Below, piece after piece: positions 46,411 to 60,431 of a stretch of 64,000 nucleotides of DNA. Origin of the DNA: Isoetes taiwanensis (taxonomy: Eukaryota; Streptophyta; Lycopodiopsida; Isoetales; Isoetaceae). The position numbers were made by a program, and so were the translations under genes. The DNA is taken from contig JAJEKV010000114.1 of NCBI GenBank assembly GCA_021234155.1, forward strand, positions 757,654 through 821,653, written 5' to 3'. The notes below the pieces were generated by a model. It did not search any database, was not told the DNA's origin, and was given only the letters and a program-made list of their open reading frames with translations. Numbering within the stretch: the stretch's first letter is position 1; each line of letters opens with the position of its first letter.

Positions 46411-49167
46411 TAGGCTAATCTAGTAAATTAGTATTTCTTTCCAAAGTCCTAGAATGCCCAAAAATCCCGCATGGCAGGTGAACCTGGACGGTGTTGCTAA
46501 AAGCTATCATTTATGTTCATTGGCTGATGTATTAGTTCCAATTTTTTGCTCAAATCCTTTGAACCTATTGTAGATTTGGGTAAGCACTATGAACATAAAC
46601 AGGCTAACTTCAGGATCAGATAAGGTTCTTGCATGAACCAAAATTGAACCAGCTTAGAGATCTAATTTGAACCATCAAAGTGGTTAATAATGAACCAACA
46701 CTATTCACAAACAGATCCAAATTTAGGAAGCCATAGCTCATTCCTTGGGTTAATGATTGGAGCAAGTTTAGTATCATTTCATAGCTTAGTAACATATTTT
46801 TCAAATGATCCATTTTGTAGCAATGTCAAGTTCTGGCCATTCCATTATTAAATGGGCTAAAGATAGAGAGTCTACTCTATCATCGTGCATAAGCATTCTA
46901 CAAGTATCCGCTTTTGGAACCCGCAAAGGTACCTAAAATGGGTATTGTTCCTTAAAAGAACTAATTTAAAGGTTCAAAATAAAAGTCAAAAGCATGCTAA
47001 TGTTCAAGATCAAGATAAAGACAGTATTATCCGAGGTGAAAATGAATGAAAATTGAGGCATCAGTGGAGCGGAAGTTTGCCATTTGGCGGGACTTCTTGG
47101 GTGTTAGATGGTGATGGTCGATTTGTACAGCAGTAGAGTTGCAGTTTTTCTGTGAGTTTGTTGTGGAGTGTCGAGGTATCGCTGTCTCTTTGGGGCAGTT
47201 CTCCTTCCTCCTCACTTGCTTTGTAACATTACCATTCTTTTAATATATTGATGACACAGTTCTTCAAAAAAAAAATTTTTTGAGGCATCATATGAGTACC
47301 TAGTACCTAGCGTTGGGTACTTTTTTAGGTAGTTTTATGGTCCCTCGATAATATTTTTCAAGGTACATAATAGCATGTTTATGCCCCATGATCTAGCAAT
47401 TTATAGCCGTTAGATTAAAAGCAACGAAGATTCTAAACGTCTCGAAACAAGAGGTTATCTGGATAATCAATGGAACCTCGATAATCTTCCAAACCAGATA
47501 TAATTATTGACATAGTAGATCATGTGCTATCTAATATGAGGAAAAAGGATCAGTCGCAGCAGTCTGCAGCATAATTGAAATCGTATTTGTCTAATCCTTC
47601 TACAAAATATATTTTTTCACAAGTTGCAGGAAAGAGCTATATTCTGCCATCTCTAGATACTGAAGCTTCACAAATATGCTACAAAGCTTTAACCTTACAT
47701 GGATGATTTCTCGACCTTTTGTTTAAGGATCTTGCAAATCATAGGAAATAGTCCTTTCGACATGCCAGCGTCGCGTGTTATTTTCCATGATCTGCTTGAG
47801 GAGAGTATTAACCTCCTTTTTTGTTCACATGGAGGAAGCTCGATGCACGATTATCACACTATAATTTACCCATAGGAATAAAAAAAATTGTGTAACAAAG
47901 ACAATCATGTGTCTCACTTAATTTACTTGCATATTAGATCTAAGCTAAATATATTCTAGACACGTATAACATCTGTTTCACCTATTGCAGAAGAAGAAAA
48001 AGGAGGAGTATGTCATCCAAAACATGAAGCAACACAAGTTTGGAGCTAGCATTAATGTCACTCATAGATAGTTGTTCGAAACTCAAGTACAAAAGGATAG
48101 AGGGGATCTGTAAGACCCTAATTATGTCCCTTTTATAGAAGTGGCAAGCCCATAGTTATAACTGCAATCTATGTTCGATAATGAGTCCATGTAGAAGTAA
48201 GACATTTCTCTTTTGACTTGAATCATTAGTTCCCAAGATGGCATCAAATCAAAACTCAAGCAGAGAAATTATCCACCATTTTTTATCCAATCGGATGTCT
48301 AATCGTCCTTTCGTGTTTGGCCTGGTTTGATCTAAGGCCTTTGTAAAGACAACCTACATCTAGCTCAACGCAACGATTAAGTCATCATGCATGTATTATA
48401 CGATACAAGAACATTGGTAAAGATAGCCTGCATTGTACCATCTTAATGCGATGATTAAGTCAACATGCATGTATTAAATAGAGTACAAGAACAAAGGTAT
48501 AGATCGTCTTTTGTAATAATAAATCCACACGCTACAACCCCACCATTCATCATTTTAAGAAATATACCTTTGAACTATTGCAGCTCCGCCTTTGGGTATT
48601 AGTTCATAATTCTTTTTCAAAGGTAGGGTGCAACAGAGTAAATTCCAAATAGATATAATTGTGGGTCGAAGCTTAGATCAAGATCCTACCGATGTAAAGA
48701 AGATCAATAAGAGACCTTCCAACCACGATAGTAGCTACTACAATGGCAATAACATGCCCACACTGCAAGCCAGTTCTTACAATAGACCTAAGCAAGCGGG
48801 AATGAGTATATGCATCTATCATGCACATGGAAAGATATTACCATACACTAAAATCTAGAGCATGTTGTTCAGTGTTCTATAATCTTCTTCATTACCCGAT
48901 AATTCAGCACAAGTCACAGTAAAACTTTACCATGTCTTCACAAAATAACCATAAGTAGAAAAATACGCTGCGGTAAACCGTATTTAACTAGTTAAAGAGC
49001 ACTATTGTTTGTTTACATCTTATAAGCTATATTTGTCTTATAATAAACTTAAAGATGCCGACCATCAAACAGTTCAAGCACCATAGAGCATAACATAAAG
49101 ATTTTGATTCCATAAAATGCAAAGCTTAAAGCTGGCTTGCTCAACTAACCTACAAACATTACTAGCC
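46411..49167. other. Intergenic DNA
   Basis: No gene recognised. A possible retroelement 3' tail ending in AAAAAAAAAA lies at about 47050-47272. A tandem duplication of about 75 bp lies at 48342-48498 (units share GATTAAGTCA and CATGCATGTATTA). Confidence 0.35.
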
Positions 49168-49370
<203 letters not shown>

Positions 49371-50575
49371 TTACATCACGCCACACCAGTAAAAGACCAG
49401 CAAACTAGCACCTATCTCAATCAATCCAGCTATGTGATGGCCCTATCAGTCTAAGAAAACAAAGTCATTGACTCGACTTATACTACCCATGCATAAACTG
49501 CAACAACTTTGTCAGATCAATTCCTTCACTAAGCACTCAAGGCGCATTAGTGAAGTGGAACTCATGCAAAAAAAAAAATCAGGTTTTGCATTGAATCACG
49601 ACTAGATTTTCACATCATATAACTAGAACTAGTTCATAATATTTTCTCACTAAATTTAGTCGAGAAAGTTCACAAAATTTACAATGGACATGTTGATTTG
49701 TAGACAAAGAGCCAAGCGGAGGAGGGGAAAAGGGGGCACACCCACACCTGGATGAGGAGAAGCATGGATGGAAGGGGTGAGGGAGAGGAGGAGGGGTAGG
49801 AGGAAGGAGGGGTAGGAGTCGGAAGGAGGGAGGGAGGGGGAGTTAATGTTCCAAGCCGTAGTCTTGGGGAGGGATAATAAAATTAAATATTGAGTAATAA
49901 ATTAAACATTAAGAAATAAAAATAAACTCAATTAGAATTAACTAGCAGGAGGGCAGACATGGGTGAAATGGTGAGAAAAAGTCCTATTTTTTTCTTGTGA
50001 GTGCCTATGCTACACATTCTTTCCATGCCTATGCTACACATTCTTTCCATCTTTATGAAACTGAACCTTGCTCCAATTGGACCTTATTGTCTGAGCAACG
50101 AGTTCAGTGTTTTGCAACATTATCGTAGTTTATAGGTCAGGGAAAAGCACATCAGTTGTTTGTTTCAAAACGATGCAAAAAACCAACAAATATTGTCATC
50201 ATGTTTTGAGTTTGAAGCTTGTTCACAAGTAGAAATCAATGCTTATGTTATCGACAGCAAATCAAGCAAGAAGCTTACTTTAGAGCAAATCTGTCTTGAT
50301 GAAATGGCAAAATGAAGTACACATGGCTTGTATGACAAACTAAATAAGGCGTTTAATTATTAGAGTTGTGTTTGGTTCTTCAAGTTCGCATTTGGTTTTA
50401 AGAAATTGTCGTCATTATTAAGTCTACCTTCCTAGGTCAATTAAATTCTAGTGATTCAATGGGATCACAGGTACCATGATAGCTATTTTCCCTGAGTTGG
50501 ATCCAAATTACGGATAGATTCCTACACATTATTCTAAACCTTCAACACTTCTACACGATTTACTTATGTATTAAT
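49371..50575. other. Intergenic DNA with G-rich purine tract
   Basis: At 49715-49842 the plus strand is almost entirely purine with many GGGG and GGAGG runs. At about 50009-50050 a 23-bp unit (TGCCTATGCTACACATTCTT) is repeated twice. No gene. Confidence 0.5.
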
Positions 50576-50864
50576 ATGAAATTTAATGGTCCGCTTAGTC
50601 ACCAACCCCTACGGAAACTCCGCCTAGTTCAACTTGTTATGCGTATGTCGTACTACAGTTGCCCCATTCCAACTCCTGCCTCACCATATCTATATGTAAA
50701 CCGTTTGTGCTTGTCAATATACCTTACTAGAAGTAGGCGTATAACTCTTCAAGGAGGGGAGACTTTACCTTCTAGCATGTCACGTGTACTTGGGAGCAAC
50801 CCTAGGCCCTTGGAATAGCTTTGATGCTGAGGACAACATCATTTTTAAGGAGGGGAGAATATGA
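50576..50864 (+). mobile_element. Ty3/gypsy-like polyprotein 3' end and polypurine tract
   Basis: The last codons before the LTR read FDAEDNIIFKEGRI followed by TGA, the usual style of plant gypsy polyprotein ends. They overlap the polypurine tract AAGGAGGGGAGA at 50847-50858, which primes plus-strand DNA synthesis just before a 3' LTR. The rest of the polyprotein is not recognisable upstream, so the element is truncated or heavily decayed on its 5' side. Confidence 0.6.
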
Positions 50865-52440
50865 TGCTCCACGTATTTATATGCTATACATACAAATACA
50901 TGACACGTCACCATGAATACTTAATGGTGTATTAATTATTCATGTTATTAATTAACAAGGTAAAGTTAGCTAAGTTAGAATTAGATATTAATTAAAAAGC
51001 CAAGTATGCCAAATTATTAAATCATTAACTATGTTAATTAATTATTAATAATTTAGTTTAAGGGATGCCACCTGGTCCAAATCGATTGGGCAAGGTAGAG
51101 GTGCTAACTTTAAGTCACCCAAATTGGGCCAATTTTTCCCAATTCAAATTGGGGGCCAATTGGAGAGGGAGGAGGAGCTTATTCAACCAACAGAGCATGG
51201 AGGACCTAAGAGATGGGAGATCTAGCTCAGATACCGGTTAGTAGACTTAGTCAACTTGCGATTCTATATAGAGATTAATCCTTGGTTGTTTAGATGGATG
51301 ATTAATCTCTTATTGATGTTCTATTTGAAGTTATGAATGGATTTATGAATTATGGTAGTTCTTCTGCTGCACCTCTTGTGCTTGTGGGATTCTGGGGGTA
51401 GAGACACAAGGCTATATAGAAGTAGAGATGCTCCTAGCTAGAATCCCTTAAATCCCATTAATTGCAGCCTGTGCACAAGAGTCCACCTGGCTATGGAGGT
51501 TATGTTGTGATTGAGCACCAGATAACGGGAACCTTGGTGAAGCGGGGTTGGAGCCTTGCTGAACGCAGCTACTGAGGCTTCTATAGTTCTAGGGTTATAG
51601 TCGGTCACTAAATGTGGGCCAAATATGGGTCTGACACCTCCTGGTTCGCAGAACCGGTCCCGAGAGGACGTTCTGGGCTCGATAGGTGCGGTGAGCCGAC
51701 CTATGGATCTTGGGAGGTTAAGTCGGGTACGGATGTGTGGGCGCTGTGGTGCCACGATCCTCTAGCACACCCAGGGAACCATTGTGCTCAGGGAAGGGAC
51801 TCCTCCCTAACCTGCCTCATCGGAACCAGGGAGATGCAGCTCGGAGTAGTCTCATAGGGTGAATCCATGGGATTGCGTCTCCGGAAGGCTACAATCACAC
51901 CATAGCATGTTTCATTGCATACGAGGGGCAAATGGAGTGGACTAACCTAGCCATTGTTCTATGCCAGCCAATGCCATTGCCATGACTTTGTCTGTTGATA
52001 TCCAGAGGCCTTGACATCAGTTGACTCCTTTGGAGTCTAAGCCCAGGGTAGAACCCTCATTTATGATGCATTTCATATGTTGTATTCGTATTATGTTGAT
52101 GTTGCCTTGATGATGGATGGGCCACTCTTTGAGATGGTATATTATTATATATATTGTTGCTAGGTGCTAACGTGTATGTATGATTTCGTAGCATGGGACA
52201 GATGACACCTCCATATCCTTCACCCGAACACTTGCCATCACAAATGATCCGAGTCAGACGGAGGGCCTTCTCGTGGTAATGGAGTCGCCATGGGAGGGGA
52301 ATTTCCTGTATTTATACGATGGAAGCATCGTATAGGTTCGGGGAGCATCACAGGTTTGGTGAATGTTTGCTTGTTGGACCATCCTACTCCTTTGAATTCA
52401 TTTGTTCGGACCAGAAAATTCAACTATCTATGTACTTAAA
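50862..52440 (+). mobile_element. Gypsy-type LTR, plus orientation (copy A)
   Basis: Starts TGATGCTCC immediately after the polypurine tract. From about 51180 it matches, with strong divergence, the reverse complement of 62810-64000. Shared blocks in order include GGGGGTAGAGAC, a GGAACCATTGTG block, TGGAGTGGAC, GAGGGCC and GGGGA-C-CCACAGG. The 3' end is not sharply defined; homology fades near 52350 and no CA plus target duplication was recognised. CpG has largely decayed here, unlike in copy B. Confidence 0.6.
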
Positions 52441-53804
52441 AAGCTTTTAAATCGGTGCGCTCATGTCGATGTGACACCGGAAAAAGCATGAGCAACGTGA
52501 GTTTTGGAATCTAAAAGGTGTTTTTCGGCCAAATTTTCCCTTTTTAGTTCTTTGGTAATTTTTGTAGGGCATACAAAATGGCCTCGGAGGTCAAATCATT
52601 TCGCAGAGAAGATGCCAGGAACGAGAAGGATGATAGGCAGAGAAGCTCGGTGTGATAATAGGATTCTTCGTCCGATTTCTTGCATGCACTCTGGGGGATG
52701 TAGAATGTGAGAGCCGAGACTGGATTCCGCTCCACTTTTTTAATGCAAACAAAAGGGATAGTCTCTGAGGCCCCCAAAGCATCTATGAGGTTCCAGTGCA
52801 AATGGATTTCCAGAGGGAGGTTGTGCATTTTGTTTCCAGAGATACTTTGTGCATTTCATTTCATCATGTTCTTTGATTCTTTTATCTTTCTAATCTATGG
52901 CATGTGTTGTCAGCAGCGTCAGCATCATGAACTTTGAAGATCTGAAAATTTTTCTTTGCCTCCAGCAAATCTATTAGGGTCTCAGTCTCAGGTATAGTAC
53001 CATCTCCTTGCTTGCTTGTTTTTGGTCACTGTTTGACCTTTCTTTATTTTAATGCTTTCGAGAGAGTTCCAGTGCAAAAAATAGCTTGCCATTCTTTTTT
53101 CTTTCATCTTGTTCCTTGCCACATTCTGTTGAATGTTTACAGACTGATGATCAAATGCTCATAACCTTTTGGATGATTTGATATGTCTATCTGTAGGCAT
53201 CAAATTTGTCTCAAGCACCAGCGTATGACTGATATTAAGCGGAAGATTATGCCGCCCAACCAGATTAAGATTCAAGATGGGTACTGATAGTGTTCCTAAG
53301 ATGGGCCAAGAGTTGGGTAAGATCAACCATGCCTTTTCTTTTCCTTCTTTCTCTGCATGAGCATTCCATCAGATTCAATAGGAAATTCAAATCCATTTTG
53401 TTCTATGCATTGCATGTGAATTTGGTGGTCAATTTTTGCAAAGTTTATCTTAACAACAACTAGACTTGTATGCATTTCATTTTTGGATGAACAAATCTCT
53501 TTTGAACATTTGAGGATATGTCGAAGATATACCATTGATACAATTGCTAGACCAGGCTCTCGGTTTGCTTCCTAATTTCTTATTTCTTATGCATTTTAGC
53601 CTCTCTACATGCTCTTCTTGGTTCTGTGTTTGTGAGTAACATACCCAGATCCCATCATCAGATATGGGTTTGGGTGCCCAGTGTTTATATGCAGGTGCCC
53701 AAATGGTACTCAACATTTATAGCATATAAGCTTTTGGCACCTGAGCCTACGTTCCTTCAAATGGCGCTTCATTCATATTCTTTACTTTAGATCTATTATG
53801 ATAG
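52441..53804. other. Intergenic or intronic DNA
   Basis: No supported gene. It precedes exon-like sequence at 53805 and could hold its upstream introns. Confidence 0.3.
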
Positions 53805-54606
53805 GTGTGCAACATAGAGAGAGAGCTTGCTTTTTTAGCTTCTGTACTTGGAGTCTGCATAGTTAATAATGACGCAAATGTAAGTTCGAGAGCATCATTA
53901 CTAGCAGGAAGAGTACAAAACTTGCATGTCGGTACTTCGTTCATCATTATGAATAGGATATGTGAGGCCCTTGCATGCTGGCACTTCTTCATCTTTATTC
54001 ATTTTTGTCAGTTTTTATTTAGCCCAATAGTATTCATGTCTCCATGCTTTCTCATGTGGTATGTAAGCAGATCTGTAGCAGCTTAAGCATAACTTTTGGA
54101 TAAAATCACTGCTAACTAAATTATTTGCATTCTGAGTCAAAATTTCTATGTCTACAAGGGTTTGATGTCAGATGCCAATGTCAAAAATTAGTACTATCTT
54201 CCATGTTCAGTTGTCTATTTGAATCTAGAGATCGTGATATTTACCTTGGCCTTCTTGCTGATGAGCCATATGCAGAAAAACTTCTAGATAATTTGAAGAA
54301 AATAGAATTTGATGATTGATGCCTCTTTCTTCTCTCCATTGAGCTTAATAGAAATTTTGACTTTCACTAGAAATGCCAATGTTTAGCCTGTCATAACCAA
54401 CATGTAAATGATTATGCAGATGAGGATCAAGACACTATAGTGAACTGGAGCCATTATGTAAGGGAGGCAAAGGGATACCATATAATTTTGCAAGAGGTTG
54501 CGCCAATGAGAAAGTGACAAATTCTGGGCTCTATGCAAAGTCCATCAGGCCCAAACCCTACACGGAATGCATTGCCAGTTAAGGTTCAGCTTTACAGGTT
54601 CCCAGG
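53805..54606 (+). CDS. Unrecognised exon-like segments, possible gene fragment
   Basis: A 75-bp segment (53805-53879) with acceptor ATAG and consensus donor GTAAGT encodes VCNIERELAFLASVLGVCIV then NNDAN. A second open piece (about 54159-54319) encodes CLFESRDRDIYLGLLADEPY and ends AEKLLDNLKKIEFDD with TGA. A third (54417-about 54606) encodes DTIVNWSHYVREAKGYHIIL, one stop, and NPTRNALPVKVQLYRFP before a GT. These read like exons of a cellular gene, but reading frames do not join cleanly (the acceptor before the second piece gives a different phase). I do not recognise the protein. It is probably a decaying host gene. Confidence 0.3.
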
Positions 54607-57600
54607 TATGGTAGCAATTCAGCTGAAAAAATTTGTCAGTGTTGTCTCCTCGATTATTGTTGCTGCAAACATTCATCATTTAACAGTAGTCTTTTGAATA
54701 ATTCTACTGTTCCTTGAAGATGATGCGCTTATCCACATTTTATGGCAGAGCTTGAGATCTTTATGTGTACAAGAATTGAGATCTTTATGTAAACATGGAA
54801 AAAAGTGTGGGATTGACATCAATATTTTGATAACCTGTATCTTTATGCCATGTAGATGTGGTGCTTCTCTACATAATAGTGACAGCGCAAGTTTATAACA
54901 TGTTGTTATGCTCTACATATTCTAAAAGAGGTGCACCCTGGACTACCACAGTCGTCGGATTCGTCGATTCTACGACCCAGATCATATGTTGAGGCCTGTC
55001 ACCACCTCTTGTTTCGCTTATAGTCATTTATGATTGGAGGCACCTATGATTTTGAAATATGAAATACGATTTCCCTTACGGTTTTGAGGGAATATCGAAC
55101 CTCTATACGACCTTGCTTAAGATTTTAGAATATCAAATATGGGGGCTCGAACCTCTACCAAAATAACTCAATATCCTAATAAGACTACTTTAATTAATAT
55201 ACCCAGTCAGCTAATGTGATTATTTTCTATCTTGAATTTATGTTTTTTTATAACAACCATTCAATTGTTTTAGGGATATATGGTCTATGGTTTCAAGAAT
55301 TGTTATTTTTTACATTCATATCAAATCCTCTTTGAACCCCCTGTTATTTTGCTACATATTATAACATCCTTATTTTCCCGGAGATTCAAAACTAATTGCA
55401 CATTAGGTGGTGGTTTTGCGCACAATTTTGTTGTGTCATTTTTACCCAAATAATATATTAGACACCGAGGGAATTGTTATACTTCATCAAGCAATACTGA
55501 TGGTAATGAAACATGAAGACAAGCATATGATGTTTTATAGAAGAAAGAAAGACCACAATGAAAATCAACCAAGAAAAAGATCATAGACCAAATTGCTAAA
55601 GTCATACCAAATAATTTCTGTCCACAACTTCCTATGCCCTACTTTAGGGCTTAAGGGCATTGACACTTGCTCATTCATTTTTGTGTTATTTTTTTTGCGG
55701 TTCATATTATTCTTAATTCCTTTTTGTTTTGTTTTTTTTTATGCTTTCGCTTTTTTGTTTTGCGTTTTATGCTTTTTTGTTTTGCAGATATCTTTGTTAT
55801 TTAGAAGCAGTGGATCAAATTTGTAGTCATGATTCGCAAGTCAATTGATTAACATCTTCATACCATATGACAATTATCTGAATACCTTGAGAATTACATG
55901 TACCACCTACATGGCATTACATGTACCACCTACATTGGGTGATCCAAACCCATTTATATTGGCATTACATGTACCAGCTACGGCAACGTAGTCTTCATCT
56001 TCAATTTATGTAAATGGTTTGGGTGGTAATGTTTTGCAATATATGATCCCAATTAAAATGATACTTTTCAAGCCTCTCATTGCCATGAAAGACATGTTTG
56101 GTATGCAAACACGTATGTATTTAGATATAGGCTGTCTTACGATCATTTACATGGTATAAAGAGCTTTGGCCTCCATTTATTCACAATAGAAACTAGTTTC
56201 AGACTCCACTTGCATTTGGTCATACAAAATTCTCATGCTATGACACTATATTTGTAAGTTTGAGTCACAAGGCATTATTATTGTCGGCTATATTTCTATA
56301 ATTCATTGCCTTTGCTCCATAAGGGGAAAAAATTATGACAAAGCTTGAAATCAGGTTGGAAGGTTCCTAGGGATTTTTTAAATTTTCAAACCTCAATAGC
56401 TGATATATATGGTTTGCTTTAGAGCAGCCGAGGAGTAAAAAAGCAAGCATTGAGGAGCCTGAATCTCGATCATGCAATATCGGATGTAGACCACAGATCA
56501 ATCTGATATACACGTCACAAGAGGAGGGTTTGCATTCTTTATATGGTGGTGCAAGAATTTTTGATTAAAGAATTTTACGATTGAACTTTCGGCATGTTAT
56601 CGCTGACCATATAGACATAGTATAAATTTTTGTTATTAGATGTTTTGATGCACGTGTGTTGACATAGCTCCATTGTAAAAAAAGTATATTTTTTGTGGGC
56701 TTTCTAATTTTCGCTTAATTTGTCATGATCATCTCTTAATACATTTGTACGACATGTACCTTTGTAATGTGAACATTTAGGTAGGAGGCTAAAGCTTTGT
56801 CACCATAGCAAAAAATGTGCTTAAATTGTTTTCTTGCACTTTAAGGCTATTTCTGGACTACAACGCCGTAGATTTTAACAATAAAAATAATTACAAAAGC
56901 AAATGATATCCATTCTTGCAAGCATCAACCCGTGGTATTGTTGGAAGTTGTATATGTGGACATTAAAGGCCAAGTAAAAATACATGGCAGGACATTAGCC
57001 CAACAACGCCTGGCATACGTTTACTAGTAGAGAATTAAAACCAGCTACAAGGAGATTTAGCAACACAAGAAATCTCGGGTAACTGATGTAACTGGATGTA
57101 GAGGTGGCCAGAAACATTCTGCGGATTATGTATCGGGATTCTGGAGGTGGCCATACTGCCGTGGCCTTCCAAGCTGCAGCCCAACAAAGAAGGCCAGAAT
57201 TAGCAACGCTTTCTCTGCTCCCCCCATTCTGCTTGTTCTATTCTACCTTTCCATAAGCTCTTGTGTAGCATAAGTACTCTTTCATACTATGCGTTGGCCT
57301 CCAATATACCCGAGTTCTAATTCTTATCATCCTTTCTAGGTGATGCCTTCTCCACTACTATCACATGTTGTCTCGATGCCTTCTCAATAGTCGAGAAGGT
57401 TTATAATGTTTAACAGGCTTTCCTAACCCTCCCTACCACAATCTCTTTAGGCTATCCACATGTTCAACACATCAACAGAAATCAAGCAAAATCAACGTGG
57501 CTTTCCCTCATCCATTTGATCTCTTATTTCGATTGGAGGGTCTCAGAAATTAGAAAAAGCCTTTGAAATTCATTCTCTATACTCTAGACTGCATCTACTG

Positions 57601-57860
57601 CCATCAACTTCAAGATGAAAGAAGTTATTGCACCAAGATATTCTAAAGTACTCATGTTTTCCTTCATCAAGAGAGAAAATGCAGTATGCACTGGATCATT
57701 ACCTTCAATTTTCTATGAAAATGAACTGTTTATCCCATCTTCTACCCTTTCTATGTATTTTGACCTTCTGAATTGTTACAGTGGACATTGGTGGTTATAC
57801 CTCCTTTTGTTAGATATGGATATAGCACCATGGGATTAAGGAGGATGTGAGCACATCTTG
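54607..57860. other. AT-rich intergenic DNA
   Basis: No gene recognised. A small tandem repeat with ATTACATGTACCACCTACAT units lies at about 55900-55985. T-rich simple sequence lies at 55690-55790. Confidence 0.4.
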
Positions 57861-58055
57861 ATTATATTTGATTCCATGGACAATCTCATAATCATCATCT
57901 GGAATAACTCGTCCACTATCTCTTACTTCTTCCATACGAGAAAATAACCAATCACCAGTCATGGTGTCTGCCAAAGCACATTGTTCAATTATTGAACCAC
58001 ATCTGTGTGACCCATTCCTTCGTGCTTCTTCCTTTGCAACAGCTATTGGCAACAC
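57860..58055 (-). other. Unrecognised conserved-looking fragment
   Basis: The minus strand encodes HRCGSIIEQCALADTMTGDW then LFSRMEEVRDSGRVIPDDDY. The composition looks protein-like and the C...C and acidic PDDDY features are distinctive, but I cannot name the family. It is isolated and short, so it is a fragment at best. Confidence 0.25.
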
Positions 58056-58845
58056 ACTTTGTTTTTACAACATAGATTTCCAGGGGCATATTCCATCTAG
58101 TCCAATCAAACCCAGACTTCGATTCAGCTAGAACCATCTATGTTACGTGCATTTGATACAACATACTAAAATATCGCCATCATTTTGCCCTAACATTCCC
58201 ATTCTTTCTTGTTCCCTTGGCAAATCATCTCTAACAATGCTAGAGCATTCAAAGGATGAGGGTTCAAAATCTTTTGCAATACTACTAGATGGCGTGTCTT
58301 TTCCTAGCTCATGCTTTTAGATTCAACCAAGCTAGTATTGGATTGCAACCTGCAAATTTGGCCAACTCTTCCTTTGAAATCAACAATATTTTGAGAAGAA
58401 GGGAAGGAGACCTAGAATGCAGATGTTTCTGAAAGTTCTTGTTCCAGAAGGTAAGGGTATGAGGCATGCATATATTATTTTAAAGAGTTTTTGATCATTC
58501 TGTATTTCATATATAAGTGCTACTAGACTCCTTGCTTTTCATGTGTATGTTTGGAGTGGTGGATAGATACAGTCACCAAAATGGTATGATGAGAATGGTC
58601 AGCCTATTTGAGATTAGCCTTACTATCTTTGCATTATTTTGAAAGTGTACTTAATTTTTTCCCATAGGCATAGACCTCATACTAGATACAGAAGATGTCA
58701 ACTTGATGCTGCCAGACGACTCTAACCACATCATCTGGAATTGTTTAATTTGCGATGTTGATTATAATTTCTCTAATTCCTATTTTCCTCATTTTCAATG
58801 TCTTAAGTCTAGCACCAATTTCTAGTAAGCTCTCCCAGCTTATTT

Positions 58846-59336
58846 CTACGGCCTTTTACAAAGTCCAAAGATGCCAACTATGGAGCTTAACATAGTGTCC
58901 ATTTTGAGCTATATTTCAGTCTAATATGCTTCATAATCTGAAATGTTTAGGAATTGATGTTGCTTTGAATTCTCTTGCTTCATTGCATCTTTTATATCTT
59001 TATCATAATTCTAAATTAACTTTCAACTTTCTAAATTCAGATACCCTGTAATTCACTATTGAACCCTTGAATTGCATGGCCCATTGACAAAGATATAGGT
59101 AATATTTGAAGGATATAACTTTGCAACGATTACCATTTAATTTTTTGCTTTCTACGGGCTTTTATAAAGATCAAAGATCCCAAGTATGGAGCTTAACATA
59201 CTATCCATTTTGAGCTATATTTCAGTCTAATATGCTTCATAATCTGAAATGTTTAGAAATTGATATTGCTTTGAATTCTCTTGCTTCATTGCATCTTCGA
59301 TATCTTTACCATGATTCTAAATTAACTTTCAACTTT
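58846..59336. repeat. Direct repeat, about 185 bp x2, 120-bp spacer
   Basis: Copies at 58846-59030 and 59151-59336 share CATTTTGAGCTATATTTCAG, TCTAATATGCTTCATAATCT, GAATTCTCTTGCTTCATTGC and CTAAATTAACTTTCAACTTT. Identity exceeds 90 percent. No open frame spans them. They may be the ends of a small element or a recent local duplication. Confidence 0.9.
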
Positions 59337-60268
59337 GCCCGTTCCTCCTTTTTAATGCAATCTTCAGGTTTTTTGCAAATCACATTCCTGCTAATATAGT
59401 TTCCAATAGAACTGCAGACATATGTCAATAACTTACGCGCACATTTCAATCCTGCCATTTGTATTCGAATATCATTTTGGACTATAACAGACTATTACAG
59501 GTACCTTATCAATTGCTAATTGAGAGTGTGAAGCAGCTACCTTAATAGAATCTACTCTATTGAAACCCTTACACCATTTTTCCTACATTGATATGGCCCT
59601 TGCAGTAAGGACTACATTCCATGGGATAAGAAACAGTTTGTTCTCTGTACAATATATGTGTAGTAAGTACAAATTAAAATGTGGGTCTCACTTGTTATGC
59701 TATTGGGGCACAAAGTGGGTGGTAGTAGAAAGCTCTTTAGAGAAGATAAACAGCTGAATATTCTTGAAAGTGGTCTCAGCAAGTTGCAACTAGGATAGCA
59801 GGGTGTAATTCACTTGGAAATACCTTTCTGAACTTATGAATTGCATGCATATTTTGTCACAAAGCTGCATCATATATTAGATTCATCTGTTGAACCACAG
59901 TTGAGATGGCCCTGCTGATGATAGCAATGGCAAATATGTGCACTCTTCAATGTTTGAAGCAATGGGCGTTATTCACAACATCTAATATTAGAGATTCTAG
60001 GACTGATTTTAATTGCAATTACTATTACTAAATATTGATTTTGCAACGATTCATTCCAGTGTATCTACTATCCTTTTTTCTTTCTAGTCATTGCTATTTT
60101 GGGGCTGGTCACCTCAATAAATATAGTGGCTTTCAGTTAAGGTTGTCTTATATAACTACAGGAGATAAGAATAATAGTCTGAAGATCTTTTAAAATGGTT
60201 TACATTATGAACTAGAACTCATATTCATGATTGAGTGCTTTGACTATAAAATCCTGTTGTCTTTGCAG
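59337..60268. other. AT-rich intergenic DNA
   Basis: No supported feature. Confidence 0.35.
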
Positions 60269-60431
60269 AATTGGGCTTGCAAAAAAGTTTGGCATTGGAA
60301 AACGTCTCCAACCAATTGAAATTGTCTATGACATGATTGGTAGTGTAGCTGCTGATATAATGATCTGGCAGTTGATAACATACGATATAGATAAGTGGAA
60401 GGATCACAATCTTCCTATCAAAACAACTTGA
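60269..60431 (+). other. Exon-like segment, unrecognised
   Basis: After a good acceptor (TTGTCTTTGCAG) the plus strand encodes IGLAKKFGIGKRLQPIEIVY and DMIGSVAADIMIWQ, then stops at 60429. The first 35 residues look like a conserved protein segment, but I cannot name it. No donor or neighbouring exon was found. Confidence 0.3.
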
